Source of the DNA: Phytoseiulus persimilis
Lineage: Eukaryota; Arthropoda; Arachnida; Mesostigmata; Phytoseiidae
Length of the DNA stretch: 64,000 nt
Direction: 5' to 3'
Assembly: GCA_037576195.1 (NCBI GenBank)
Contig: CM075104.1
Location: 10,370,211 to 10,434,210, forward strand
The notes below the pieces were generated by a model that did no database searches, had not been told where the DNA came from, and worked only from the letters and a program-made list of their open reading frames with translations. A program made the position numbers and the translations under genes. This document shows positions 1-12,000 of this stretch, piece after piece. The stretch's first letter is position 1. Each line of letters begins with the position of its first letter.

Positions 1-2802
1 TTATAATCATCCCTGGACATGCTCTAACAGTCCGTTTCGCCGGAAAGCTGTTTTGACGCAGGCTCGCGTTCTACCGGCGAGGGTTCGCGTGTTGTGCAGT
101 TGTGCCGGAAGTTAGCCGCAAGGAAACTGATATCACCCACAGTTGTGCTTTGCGGCACTGTCGCGTACCTGTCAGCGACTCGCTCATATGGTACTGGTAG
201 TTGGCGAGATCGATCTGTAACTTAAGCCTACGGAACGACTAGTCCAGCTACTGAACTTGACCCCTTTTTTCCTAAAACGTCGCTCTAGGCCCGCCAGCTC
301 GGCAGAGGGCTTGAAAACGAACTTCCCCCCTATTTGCCCGCTTGATTCTACGATCGAGAACCGCGAATTCAATTATCTTTCCAGCTCCGAACGAAGTTTT
401 GCGGAACCGAAGAGCTATTGGCCGAGAAGCCAAGCAGAGGCTGCGCGAGTCTTCGGCCAAGTGGGCTGCGACCACTCGGAGTGCAGGAAGGATCGATATT
501 CTATTTCCCCTCGGTGTGAGTCCCCGAACGTCCACGCTGATCGAGGTTGGAGACATGCATCAAGTGTTCTCTTTATTCATCATGAATCATCCATTCCCAT
601 CATCAGCAAACTATCAATGAATCGAGTGCGGCCGCAGGAGGTGCGGTGCAGCGTATGCACGGTGTAGAGGGTAGTCTGCTGCATGACTCTCGCTTGATGC
701 AGACGTCGGAGACGCATCGCCACCGAGGCCGCTCAGTTAGCGGAGACCTCTTCAGAATCGGGAGAGTGTTCTATTCTGGCATCTGAGTTTTCTGGCATCT
801 GAGTTTCTGGCATCTGAGTTTCTGGCATCTGAGTTTCTGGCATCTGAGTTTCTGGCATCTGAGGCATAACCACCGGCCCGATAGATGTCCTCGTTGGCTC
901 TGTGCGTTTTTTTTCCCGAAAAAGTGGCAGGCTGGCCGATGAGTTCATTCCTGGTTCTTCTGATTGAACCTTCGCAAAGCATCGATGACCAGAAATCATT
1001 CGATGAGATCATCATTAACGAGCTTGCTTCTCTCCGCGAGCTTGCGTTCGCTATGAAATACAGTTGAGCGAACCCGTCCGCCCTTTCACGGTTGGTTCAA
1101 TGGATGTCGAGCAAATGATTCTCGTCGCCGACGTGTTTTTAAATGCCTGATTCTTTACGAAACCACCGTCCCATGCACTGGGACGATTCCCAAATCGAGG
1201 CGAAACTGGAACACGCTCCGCTTCCGCAAGACGGGTATGCCGATCACCTTCAAGGCGAGTAGATCGACCGAATCAAATCTCTCAGGATCTGCTTTTGTGG
1301 AATCATTGAACACCGGTCTGACCTGAGTGACCGGCCACGAGCGTTCCGAGTTCCAAACCAGATGGATTCGACCTGAACGAGACTTCGTTGGGCTCCTGTC
1401 TCCCTGGATGGAGCGCGTTCGCCCAAAATCCCATGTGAGGCACCGTAATGATTGATAAGGAGCATCGAGAGCCCACAATTCGACCAAGCCGAGCGGGATA
1501 CTCATCACTCTTCAACCTCTCACAACTGAGGAACATTGACTGTTCATCCCAGTTGCGGATATTTCGCGTCATGAGTCCTCGACTGCACTTGAGACAAGTT
1601 GAGCCAAGTCCGGTTGCTGAGTGGAATAGTTCGCTTTCAATGGCGGCGCATATGATCGTGCAGCCGAGTCTCCTATCAAATAGACGAAGCATCTGGAGTC
1701 ATCAATCACGATGAACGATGCTGTAACAACATCACATTCAGACAATGAATCTAGTCCGATGCGAAACTCCTTGCGGCAAAACATAAGATACGTGAGGGAA
1801 GATGGTCAGTGGGTGGTTTATCCACTCGCAACTATTTCTTCAACGCCAGCACACCCACTCATGCGTTAGAATCGCGCACGCTTTGAGATCAATCTGCGCC
1901 GTTAGAACGTCGTCAGTGGCGAAGGCGCCTCACCGTGACCGCGTTAGTGTCAAGCAGGAAAGAGAGATAGTTCAGTTTTCAGTTACGGCTGTTACAAGCA
2001 TGCCAGCCATCGGGCGTCAAAGGCAACAGCATCATTCTATCGAGGTCGGGTGTTCGATGGGAATCTAATCGAATGTCACGCCGCTGGCGTCTCCATTACC
2101 GCCAGAGCCACTGTCACGGGTTCCGATAGACATAGCGCTTTCTTGTCTGTCCGTGGTCGAGGGAACGAACACTGTTCTGCCCGACACAAACCAGATAATC
2201 AATGTTGTTTCAAGTGATTAAAACAAGGACTCTCAATAAGATGCTTTCGGATGGCGCCCTCAATCACGGAATAACGGGATCTCGGAAGCAGTCACACGGT
2301 TCGGCAAGATGCTCGCCGACTCTTGCGGGGACAAATATCGGTCGTGTTCTGTTGATTTCCGCGAAGTTCCATCGGAAAACCACACGAGCAGCTACGGCGG
2401 CGACTTCGAAGCCAACTCGTGCTCGCAGAACGCTTGATTGGCTGGATCCCTCGTTTCCGACCCTCAAATAACCTCAAGAACCTGAACCCTCGGCTTCCGA
2501 ACGCCGATCCAGATCGAGGCTTTTCGGGAAGTTGTTCTCTTTCTAAAGGTTGCAGCTGATTGGCCCTGTCTCGTTGATCGCCATGGATGTGGCTGACACG
2601 ACGGCTCTATGTTTGTCAGGTTTCCCCGGTGAAATGTCTGGAGGTAGCGGCCCGGCTCCAGAGAACATGCCGAGATCGTTCCGAAAGACGTTTTCTGGAG
2701 TGAAGATGATTTCCTCCGAAAATAGAGCCTCTCGTTCCGGGTTTCAGTTTACGGTGGAGTGTCAGTGACGGGTTGAGCTGCTCTCGTGGTGCGCAGGGCA
2801 AG
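1..2802. other. Gene-free stretch upstream of the M16 peptidase
   Basis: I see no gene I can support here. The open frames are short (at most about 136 codons), overlap on both strands and match no family I recognise. The only clear structure is the 15-bp tandem repeat at 775-862. The promoter and any 5' UTR exons of the downstream peptidase gene should lie at the right end, but I could not place a TATA box or a start site. Confidence 0.5.
775..862. repeat. 15-bp tandem repeat, about 6 copies
   Basis: The unit TCTGGCATCTGAGTT is repeated about six times almost perfectly; the first spacing is one base longer. Because the period is a multiple of three, the minus strand reads as a repeated MPETQ pentapeptide inside a short open frame (733-999). 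I see no other sign that this frame is coding, so I treat it as a minisatellite. Confidence 0.9.
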
Positions 2803-5800
2803 ATGAGTGGAATGGGGAAGAGACGGCGGGAAGAAGAGACGAAAGATGATTCGATCGGAGAGCCGCGCGAGAAGATGCCGTTGAGAACACGCCGGAGTCT
2901 CGGAATGGTGGCCAATTCAAGGGCCGTTGTGCTGGTTCTATTATCCGCCGCGCTACTTGTGTTCATCCTGATCCTTTGCTTCCATCGGCCAGACTATGAA
3001 GTCTATGTCGTTTCTTCGGAGGAGATCACGAAAAAACCCGTTGTCGACAACTCTTCCTACATCAGTTTGCGGCTGCGAAACGACATGGACGTCATCATCG
3101 CGTCTGACCTCTCGCTGGAAGACGCGGAAGTTGCGCTGTGCGTGAAAGTCGGCTCCTGGTCCGACCCTATAGAGCTCCAAGGCTTGGCCCATTTCACCGA
3201 GCACGTCCTCTTCCTCGGGAACAAGAAGTACCCTGGCCATGGAGATTTCATCAGTCATATACAAAGCAACGGTGGCACCCTGAACGCCCGCACAGGAAAA
3301 GAGCGAACCTGTTACTTCTTCAGCATTGATCCGGACCATCTCGGGACGGCCATGGATATGTTCGGATGGATGATGAAGGAGCCTCTGATCAAAAGTGAAA
3401 CTGTTCTGAGTGAGTTGCAGAATGTGGACAGTGAGTATAAGCGCCTCATGAACCAGGACGGGAGGCGCGTTGAAGCCGTCGACAGCGAAACTTCGGATCC
3501 GGGCCATCCTCAGCAGATGTTCGATTGCGGCTCGTCTCTCAATATGATGCAGGGCGTTGAAGTTCTGAAGTCGCCGCTCAACGTGGAGATGCGGAAGTTC
3601 TATGACACTTACTACTCATCGAACAACATGGCACTCGGGGTCAGGGGCCCGTTCGACACAGAAACCCTGAAGAGGCTGGCCATCAAGAACTTCCACGATG
3701 TGCGGAACACACGCATCCAAAAAAAACCTTGGCCTAGTCCGTATGTGAATACCAGCGGGAAAGAAATCCTAGTGATGGCCGTGCGAGATGTCGATGATCT
3801 TTACATAAGGTTCTCGCTGTCGAACGTGTCCACGGCGAGCCAAACGGCGTTCCTCAAAATGATCCTCCGGAGTGAACACGATGGCGGACTCGTCAAACGG
3901 ATCAAAGACAAGCTCTGGATCTCCACGATTTCAATCTATGATGAGAATTACGCCGGCAGCACGACGCTGTCCATCGAGTTCCATCTCACGAAGACGGGCC
4001 TGAAAAATCGCAATAAGATCGTCGAGACCGCTTTCGCATACTTGAATTTCTTACGGGGTCGAACCAAAGAGGAATTCCAGGCGGTGTTTTCCGATTTACG
4101 CGCTGTTGAGGAACTCGAGTTCAAGTTCTTCAGCACGAAGGAGCTCCGTAAAACGCGGCGTGATTACGTGTACATATTGGATCTCGTGGAAAACCGTATG
4201 ACCTACGACATCGATCACGTTATCTCGGGGTCACGGCTCCTGGGCGACTTCCAATTCGAGAATTTGAAGTACATTCTGTCCCAACTCGAGCCCGAAAACT
4301 GTCGAATCTTCGCCGTCTCCCAATCGTTCGCCAACGAAACCGATAAAGTGGAGAAATACTATCATGCTCAGTACAAAGTGCGCAACATACCGGCGGGAAC
4401 AATGAAACTTTGGTCGGCTGCCCAAGATCAGTTCTCGTTGCCGCAAAAGAATCCTCTGATCCCTCGGGATGCCCAAGTCGTGCCGGCGCTCCCCATATAC
4501 AGCGAAAAACCCGTCCTGATAGCGAACCGAAGTTTGTCGAGGCTCTGGCTTCTGCAAACGGATTTCGGCGTTCCCAAAGCAGACGTGACGGTGTTCTGGA
4601 AAAGCTCGATCGACGGACCGGATTCCAAAGCTGGCATAACCACCGAGCTGATACTGCGCGCATTCAAACGATCCCTGACTGATAAATTGTACATGGCAAA
4701 AGATAGCGGTGTGAATGTGCGGTCATCGCTGAAGGCGAAGAGCTCATTCGGCAACTACGGGGCGCTGATGTTTTCCTTCAATGCTTACAGTTCGATTCTC
4801 CCCGGAGTCATCAAATTGGTTTTCAGACATTTCAACGAGTTTACTCTCGACGAAAAAACGCTTGGTGTCATAAGGGACTTTTATAGAATTTCTCTTGCGG
4901 ATACCGAGCTCTATTCCACTGTCGAGCACGGTAACATTCAGGAGCGGCTTCTCCTGCGATCGAACTTGACCACGAGGCAGGTGAAGATAAAAATCCTGGA
5001 TACTATAACAGTCGACGACGTTCGCAGCCTCCTGGCAGTTATCAGAAAACCGCGCTTGGTAAAAGTGTTCGTCTCTGGAAATATCCGCAAGGAGACTGCG
5101 GAAGAAATGTTCGATACCATCGCTCCGCTGAGCACCGGTAAGTCCGAGCTCAGTTTAGGTCAACAACAACACAGCTGGCAAAGTTGAAACGGCCGAAGTG
5201 CCTCGCGGGAGCCAAGTTTGTACTGGAGGACAAACTCTCGATACTCATGATCAACATCCCTGAGATCACGTGGACTCACGGCCGATCCTCAGAAACCGAG
5301 ACTCACTCCTCAATCGAGCTTTTAGGCTCGTTGCGTGTTACATCAATTACCTTCCGCGAATGTCATCGAACTCTCATACCTTGTTGTTTACACAGGTGAG
5401 GACGTGTACCAGGCCAGTTGTGAAGACTTACCGCGGAAGTACCAGCTATCGCCTGGCAGCACATTTTACTACGTGGGATATGATGAAAACCAATCGCAGA
5501 GGTCTGTGACCACCTACCATGAGATCGGGCCCAGCTCAGTCGATCAGGAGGTTGTGTTGCGAGAGCTTCTGGTGCATATTGCCAGCCCCGAAGCTTTCAA
5601 TGTTTTGCGAACCAAGGAACAGCTGGGCTACGGGGCCGGTGTTATTTCGATGCAAGACTCAAGATCACACGGTTAGTCATGAAATAGTTGAGGAAATCTT
5701 TCAACGGCTAATGATTCTGGGCCTGGTGCGAATGAGGAGGTCCCGCTTTTGAAACGAAGACGACATACTGCAGGACTTATGACATACGTCGAGACGAAAA

Positions 5801-6400
5801 ACGACACCAGGTACGTCACGAGTCGAGTTTTCAACTTCATGAGAGTCTACCTCAAAGACTACATCCGCGACATGACGAAGGACCAATTCAATCAACATCG
5901 ATCGGCCGTTCTCCTGAAAAAGCTTCACAAACCGATCAAGAAAGTCGAGAGGTAAGCTCGACTTCAGTCGAACTCCAGAGTATTTGAGATTCTCCTCGCA
6001 CACCCACATCGGGAAAGTCATTTGTTAGAAAGACCGAGAAATCTTCATTCGCGGGATGACCCTGCCCCTATTCTCCGGCGTAGTCGCTCATGGTCTGTGA
6101 TATTCCGTATTTTCAAGGCTTGGCGCGGAGCTGTTGGACTGCAACTGCGACTACACAAGGGAGAGCCGCTATGCTGAGATTTTGAACCAATTAACGATCG
6201 ATGACGTCGTAGAATTCCACCAGAAACACGTCGTAGACGACCAATCATCAAAAGTAATTGTCACTGTCATCGAGAAGGAAAACGGAACGGCGGAGATTGG
6301 AAGGGGACTGCCTTCACAGCCCGAGAGAGTTTACGCGAACATTGCTGACTTCCAAAAAGAGTTGCAGTTGCTACCCGCCATCGGTAATACCTGCCGGTAG
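2803..6400 (+). CDS. Membrane-anchored M16 metalloendopeptidase (insulin-degrading enzyme/nardilysin-like)
   Basis: Exons: 2803-5137, 5396-5671, 5774-5951, 6118-6400; GT-AG introns of 258, 102 and 166 bp; phases close to give 1023 residues, the usual length for insulinase-type proteases. The zinc site is the inverted motif HFTEH at residues 130-134. The third ligand is E211 in NVDSEY, 77 residues after H134, the same spacing as in insulin-degrading enzyme. Exon 2 carries the conserved C-terminal-half motif LRTKEQLGY. Residues 41-60 (AVVLVLLSAA onward) form one hydrophobic segment after an Arg/Lys-rich tail of about 40 residues, which predicts a type II membrane protein with the protease domain outside the cytosol. 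I chose the ATG at 2803 because the open frame runs only 10 codons further upstream without another ATG. It should cleave peptides inside a closed two-half chamber (family knowledge). The substrate is unknown. The DSEY-to-GHP region looks nearer nardilysin, so the subfamily is open. Confidence 0.9.
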
Positions 6401-7420
6401 CGGAGAAGCTCTGCAAAGCCCTGCAAACGACACATCGACGATACTCAACATCATACTGTATTTCGGTTCCGCCCTTAAATTATTTTCCGAGTGATTATTC
6501 CCCTTTCCGACAATATATCATGCAATGAAAATGAAAAATTGAATCAGCGCTAAATTTTTCAAGCGTACATCCTGTATTATTCCACCTGTTCAAGAGCTCA
6601 ACCACCTGAACGGTCAGTTCGCTCCACGATAGACGATGCCTCACTGATCTTCCCAGATACCTGAGCAGTATTTCAGCATTTTATCCTCCGAAATGTAAAG
6701 AAAGAAACTTATCAACGATTTTTTTCGCCTAAAGAATGAATAACGAGCGAATTAAGGAGAATTATTAATAGGAAGGCAGTTTCCGAAAAATTCTCATGCC
6801 TCGATCTGTTCACCGCGAAACTTCGTCGGGCTCGAGCGTTCGCTCGTCCGCATAATTGTCCGCGTTGAGAACTCCTGAGGCCCGTCGACCGACGCTGCCA
6901 GAGAACGTCTGTGTTGAGTCCTGATCTTCCAATCCTAGTTGTTCCCTCGCGCCACTCAACTTCCCTCGGGTAGCTCCCTCCTCTTCAGCTCCATTCAGTC
7001 GCGTGGATACACTAGTACGGTACCATCAACCAGTAGCGTATATTCGAACGATAGTGTTGTTCGCCCCTTTTTGTACGGGTGAAATTATGCGCGTGAGTAT
7101 GCTGCTCCATCAAATCTTCAGCCTCCTCATTGACGCTGGATAAATGAGTGATTATTAGTATTATGCCTGACTTCCTCCTTCAGATATTCCCTCGGATCAT
7201 GGAATGAGTGTGCTGCTGTATTCATTCCCAAGGAAGAATCCGGGGCTATGATGCTCCCCGTGAGAGTTTTAGGATTTCCCCGTGTTCACAATTACTGGGT
7301 GACGCGAAATGATTTAGACTTTGCTCCGACTAAACCAGAATTTAGGATCACAAGGAAGATGTGCCAACGACGTTTTTATCGATTCGTGCAGGGGGCATCC
7401 GTCGATAATAATCTGCCTAT
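6401..7420. other. Downstream of the M16 gene; no gene seen
   Basis: This should hold the 3' UTR of the M16 peptidase. It is locally AT-rich around 6480-6790, and I see no canonical AATAAA close to the stop. No coding region can be supported before the mariner relic. Confidence 0.4.
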
Positions 7421-7423
7421 CGA

Positions 7424-8330
7424 GTGTATTCTCTGAGCTATTCTTTTACTGCCATGACAAGCGACCGTGTGGCGATCTCGAAGCTCTTCCAACGAGTCTA
7501 TCGTCAATGTGAGATCGTTTGCCTGCTGAATGTTCACAAACCAACGACGTCCAGAGCCATAACCCGGTTCTTGGAGCTCGGCCGTGAGGGAGACCGTGCC
7601 GGCAGGAGAAGAAAGCGCGACGGTGACACCTCAAGGAATCGGAAGTTGATTCAGAGGGCATTGTTACGGACATCCTGGTCATCTCTCCGGAAAATCGCTC
7701 ATGATAAATCCATGAACCGTGAAACAGTCAGACAAATGGTAAATAATCGAGTCAAGTTCGAGGCACACGCTCCGAAAAGCGCAGCGATTGATGAGAGAGA
7801 AGAAGTCTAAGCGACTCCGAAGACCCAACAGAATCGAACGGCCGAATGCATATTCGTAGCTGGGGAAGGACAGTATGATCCAGATCATAGCTCACAATTG
7901 CCTGAGCGTGTCGGCACGATACAACTCACTAATCTCCCAAAAAAACTCTATCGAGCGATCCTAAATTTTTCACGATCCGCGTACTGAGTCGCGTTTGAGG
8001 CCAACTTCGAGCAGCGGTCCTCTGATACCCCAACAGCCTCCCACTCATTCCGACGCTGTCAGAATCCAAAGTCTTATGATTTGGGCCGGAATATGCGCCA
8101 TCGGCAAGACGCCTCGGTTTTATTGGAACGATTGTGAAAACTGATGCCGAAATCTACCGCCGGCATATTCTGGAGGATGTAGTGCAGTTCCTTAGGCTCA
8201 AGAACACTTCCGCTGCGCAGGCAGGATTTCCTCAGAAGCTTTCGCACTCGCTCACCGAGCGGTCACTTCGTCGAGACTGGGATGAGCGCCGAGCCCGCTG
8301 CAGACTCTCCGGAGGGCATTGAATGAAGAC
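7424..8330 (+). pseudogene. Decayed Tc1/mariner-type transposase relic
   Basis: The frame at 7424-7810 reads like the N-terminal paired helix-turn-helix region of mariner transposases: a first HTH around LNVHKPTTSRAITRF, a basic linker rich in GRRRKR, then a second HTH around SLRKIAHDKSMNRETVRQM. Downstream, in shifted frames, come pieces typical of the catalytic half: MIWAGICAIGKTP near 8075-8115, DAEIYRRHILEDVV near 8140-8180, and LTERSLRRDWDE near 8252-8290. The order and spacing fit a full mariner transposase, but several stops and frameshifts separate the pieces, so it cannot make an active enzyme. I did not find the terminal inverted repeats. The exact mariner subfamily and the aspartate triad could not be read. 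Confidence 0.7.
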
Positions 8331-8787
8331 TCATCCGAGGCCCTGGGTGAATATGTCTACCAATGGAGACTCTCTCGAAATCCCTTTTTGTTCAGAATTC
8401 ACAACGATATCAAGGAGTCTCCTCCGTCTCTGTAGTATTGTCGTGATGGCATGTACTGATTCCGTGGGGAAATGGTTCAGCGCGTGATCGTTTCTCCGGC
8501 CACCATGTATGCCCGCGCTGTCGGCACTCCTCGATTCCATCACTGCGACATCAAAGCTTTCGAGACCGACCGAATATATCCCGCGAGTGCGGTCGACGCG
8601 TGTGGTTCGCGCCCTGTGTCAAGCGTGCGATCCTTTCTACCAAATGAACCTTGGCTCGATCCGAATCGATCAAAAGCCCAACTTTTCGCGGTTCCACTCA
8701 TGTCCCGAGTTACGTTTTCAGTGGTACGCACACATCGATACTCGTTCTGTATACCACCTCCCATCACCTACTCTGGGCCTCGGAAAG

Positions 8788-9007
8788 TCGCGGCATTACG
8801 GCGCTCTCCTTGCGGACATTTCGCTGGGGCCGCGAATAATGGGGAGAGGGTAAAAATGTAGGGTGTACATATTGTGGCAAGTAGCTCGCCCGAACAGGAA
8901 GAAGTCATCAACGTAAACTCCGGGCAGTACCGCTGGTAGGTTTCGTGCGAAAGCACTGAACGCTTGCGCCATCGACTCCTGGCTTGCTCTCGGCTGAACG
9001 CTTTCAT
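8788..9007 (-). mobile_element. Reverse-transcriptase-like fragment with YVDD (LTR retrotransposon relic)
   Basis: One minus-strand frame reads MAQAFSAFARNLP, a short hydrophobic turn, then VYVDDFFLFG; the YVDD codons are at 8904-8915. This matches the layout of the catalytic palm of Ty3/gypsy-type reverse transcriptases, where a conserved helix is followed by F/Y-x-DD and a hydrophobic strand. The frame stops soon after, at about 8788, and I see no neighbouring protease, RNase H or integrase in frame. It is a short dead fragment if real; a chance YVDD with pleasing flanks cannot be excluded. Confidence 0.4.
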
Positions 9008-9009
9008 CC

Positions 9010-12000
9010 TCGGTTATTCATCAGGGAATAGGTTCCCTGGATGAACTTTGAAGTAGATTCCTTCACAGACATCGAGAGGATTTCATCATCAGCACTCTTT
9101 TTGATCATAAGAAGCAATATTTTCATACATACGAACTCATTTTTCAATCAGCGACGATATTCCCTGATTTCAGTCAAAATTCCTGATCAGTATAGAGCAA
9201 ACCCCTACACAGAAAATTGACAACACGAACAAATAAGCCGAAGATAGTTTTAGGAATGGTGCTGACCCTGAAGTCGCGTGGTGTGGCAGAGGCGATCCAT
9301 GAAGACTATCGATCCCGAATGACACGGGGAACGAGACCCTCAACGTCCCGCTCCTGAGCTTGCAAGTCGAACGTAAGCTCTCCTGTCGTTGTTGACAAGG
9401 CGATCCCACCGTTCGCGGTGGACTCCATAGATGAACCGATTTCATAAATTCTCTGTCACTGGTTGGACAGAGAATGAAGGAAAGGTTCCTTCGGGGTCTC
9501 ACAGAACGCACGGAAGATAGGCACGGACGGAAAATAAATCAGCCCCTCTCCAGGGGAAATCCTGGCTACGCCACTTCATGGGATAGCAGATATGAAGGAC
9601 ATTTGAGCTCACGATCTCCAGAAAGCGTGATCCGGCGTGAAAGCTCGTTTCTCTGAGCAGTTGCGGGCCGCTGTGCCAGGCGGGTTGGGCCCCCATTCTG
9701 GTGCCCCTTATTGCACCCGAGCCGCGAATCTCCAGGATGACTGCAGCTTTCCATACTTCTGAGCAGCTTCATGATTGGATTAGACACTCGTCGCTAGCTT
9801 CACCGGTCAACCCGCTCAATCAGTCGGAGAAGCCAGAAGATGAACTCCGATCTCCACCCAATCGAGTCCTTCTTGGAGACTTCATCCAGGTCCACATTAT
9901 GCAGATCATCATCAAAATATCTTCCTGCCCCGGCGAGATGCCCTCTTGTCGAGCCCTGACCCACGCGATGACATGGTGACGGAGCTCAACGGCTATGCTC
10001 AATACTTTTAATCATCTCGTGCGAACAGCACACTTCACTCGAACGTCGTGAGTGATAAAGCGCTGGAATCAGGCGAAGTATCTCCTTCAGCAAACTCGAA
10101 AAACAAGCGAGCGAAACGGAGTCGATGCTGCTTGGGATCATCAAACATCTTGACGACATCCAGCTGCAACTTGCACGCAAGTCGTGAAATACAAAACACC
10201 ACCAAAATAGCAACAGGAACAGTGGTTTGTGCCAGATGTGCCAACTGCTGCGGTCTCAATGGAGGAAAACGCGGCTCGTTCTAAAAATTTCGCTGGCAAT
10301 GAGTCACCCTCAGGCGGCGACATAATATGTCGTCCGCGCGCCGACTTCTCTGAGAAAATGGAGTGTCTGAGGTGTTTGTTATGCAATACATTTCAACGAG
10401 ACCATTGAGCCGTCCAAATTCCAGCGGAGCGAGTAGTAGAACTTATCTTTCACGCTGTGATGAATCTAGCGAAGGAAATCGGTGATCTCACGTTCCATCC
10501 CGTCGGTTTTGCTTGGTACTTCGAGCTACGATGAAAGTCAGCGTTAAGGAGGTATGAACCACACGATAGCCATGAGGTCTAGGATGAGGAATAACGTTGA
10601 AGAGTCTAAGTCAGCGAAAGGTTATCCGGCCTCCAACACGAGGAATCTTCCAACTCTCGATGGTCCATAGGGAAAGATAATATTCGATGAAATCATCTGT
10701 AAGTACTGGGGAAAGCCCTCTTCGAGGAACGAGATTCGGGGGGAAGTCCCCGATTCTTCCAGTTCTTGGGGAGTTTCCAAATCGATGTTCTCATTCCAGG
10801 ATGGCTCAGAGCAGTCTCAGATCCTGCGTCTGAAACAGTTCATCGATTGCTCGCGATGATGTTGAAGCTAGCGGATCCGATTTGATCGTCCATACCTTCT
10901 GACTGATGTATCGGAATCGAGCCCAGGAGTTCTGGGGAAATCGGCGCTAAAACGATGGTCCTCGATTCGATGCAGAAGCTGCAATGAATAAGTTCTTAGA
11001 AATCGTGACAAGTCTTTGAAGAGCAAATCGCAATTTCAGCGAGTGTTCGCAACCGCGAGCGTCAGAATCTCACTCACGGAAAGGTCCAACATGCCCGATG
11101 TTTCCAATCAGAGATGGAATGAAGAAAAATGTTATGGATCATTGTTTCTAGCCGATGATCATTCGGTCGCAAATAGCTCTTGAGAACACTCACCAAGACC
11201 TGTTGCCGGATTGTTTTGTTATTCCTTCTAGGAAGACAGAGAATCTCGATGAATCTAAACAGGCTAATGACAGGCCGGACCCAGTTTTCGTGCCCGCTGA
11301 CTCGGGTCTCACACTCCCTTGGGCCGAAGGTTGAGACCCTCGCGGTTTCAACCTTGCCAGAGTCACCGATTTATCCGCGATTGCCTCGCGCCTGTCGCCC
11401 TGATTTCACACCCATCGACGATGATGCGTAACGGGAACCTCAGGGAGATCACCAAGTTCATCGGAATACCTAGAAATGTTTCAGGGGACGTTCATCGTCG
11501 GCAGCAAAAATGACTGCCGCGACCAAGAAATCATCTGAAATTGAGATCTCCGTCCACGCATTCGAAGTATCGATAAGAACTGCCGCACTCTTGCGATGTC
11601 GGCTTGAGGTTGAACACTTGACCTTGGAAACAGGCTCTGGAAAGTTTCGGGAAAGTATCGCACCGTGGTGTCACATTGTCAACGTAGTCGATCACGAAAA
11701 GAATGAGCCGACTTCTCGGTAGGCTGAATTTGGACTTCGTATGTAGTGTTTGAGTCAGAGCAGCGTTCTTCAAATGCTTCAGTGTACGAGACCACGGTCC
11801 GTGCGTTCGGCACGAAAAAAAGCAGTTCTCTGGTTCGAGCTGACGCTCTGTTCCTCTACGGCGCTTACGTGAAGTGTTCTTGTAATGGTGACACATTTAT
11901 CTTCGTAGCGCTGTCGGGTCGCAATGTTAAAAGCGTTCAACATACATCTACGGACTATTTTTGAGTTCATTCGTTGGCTTCTCTGCCAACAGCGGTCAGC

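Noticed and set aside
8500..8850. Plus-strand frame with a faint resemblance to a Ty3/gypsy integrase (LPSPT, YAHID)
   Set aside because: The similarity is weak, lacks the catalytic D,D-35-E spacing and overlaps the better antisense YVDD fragment.
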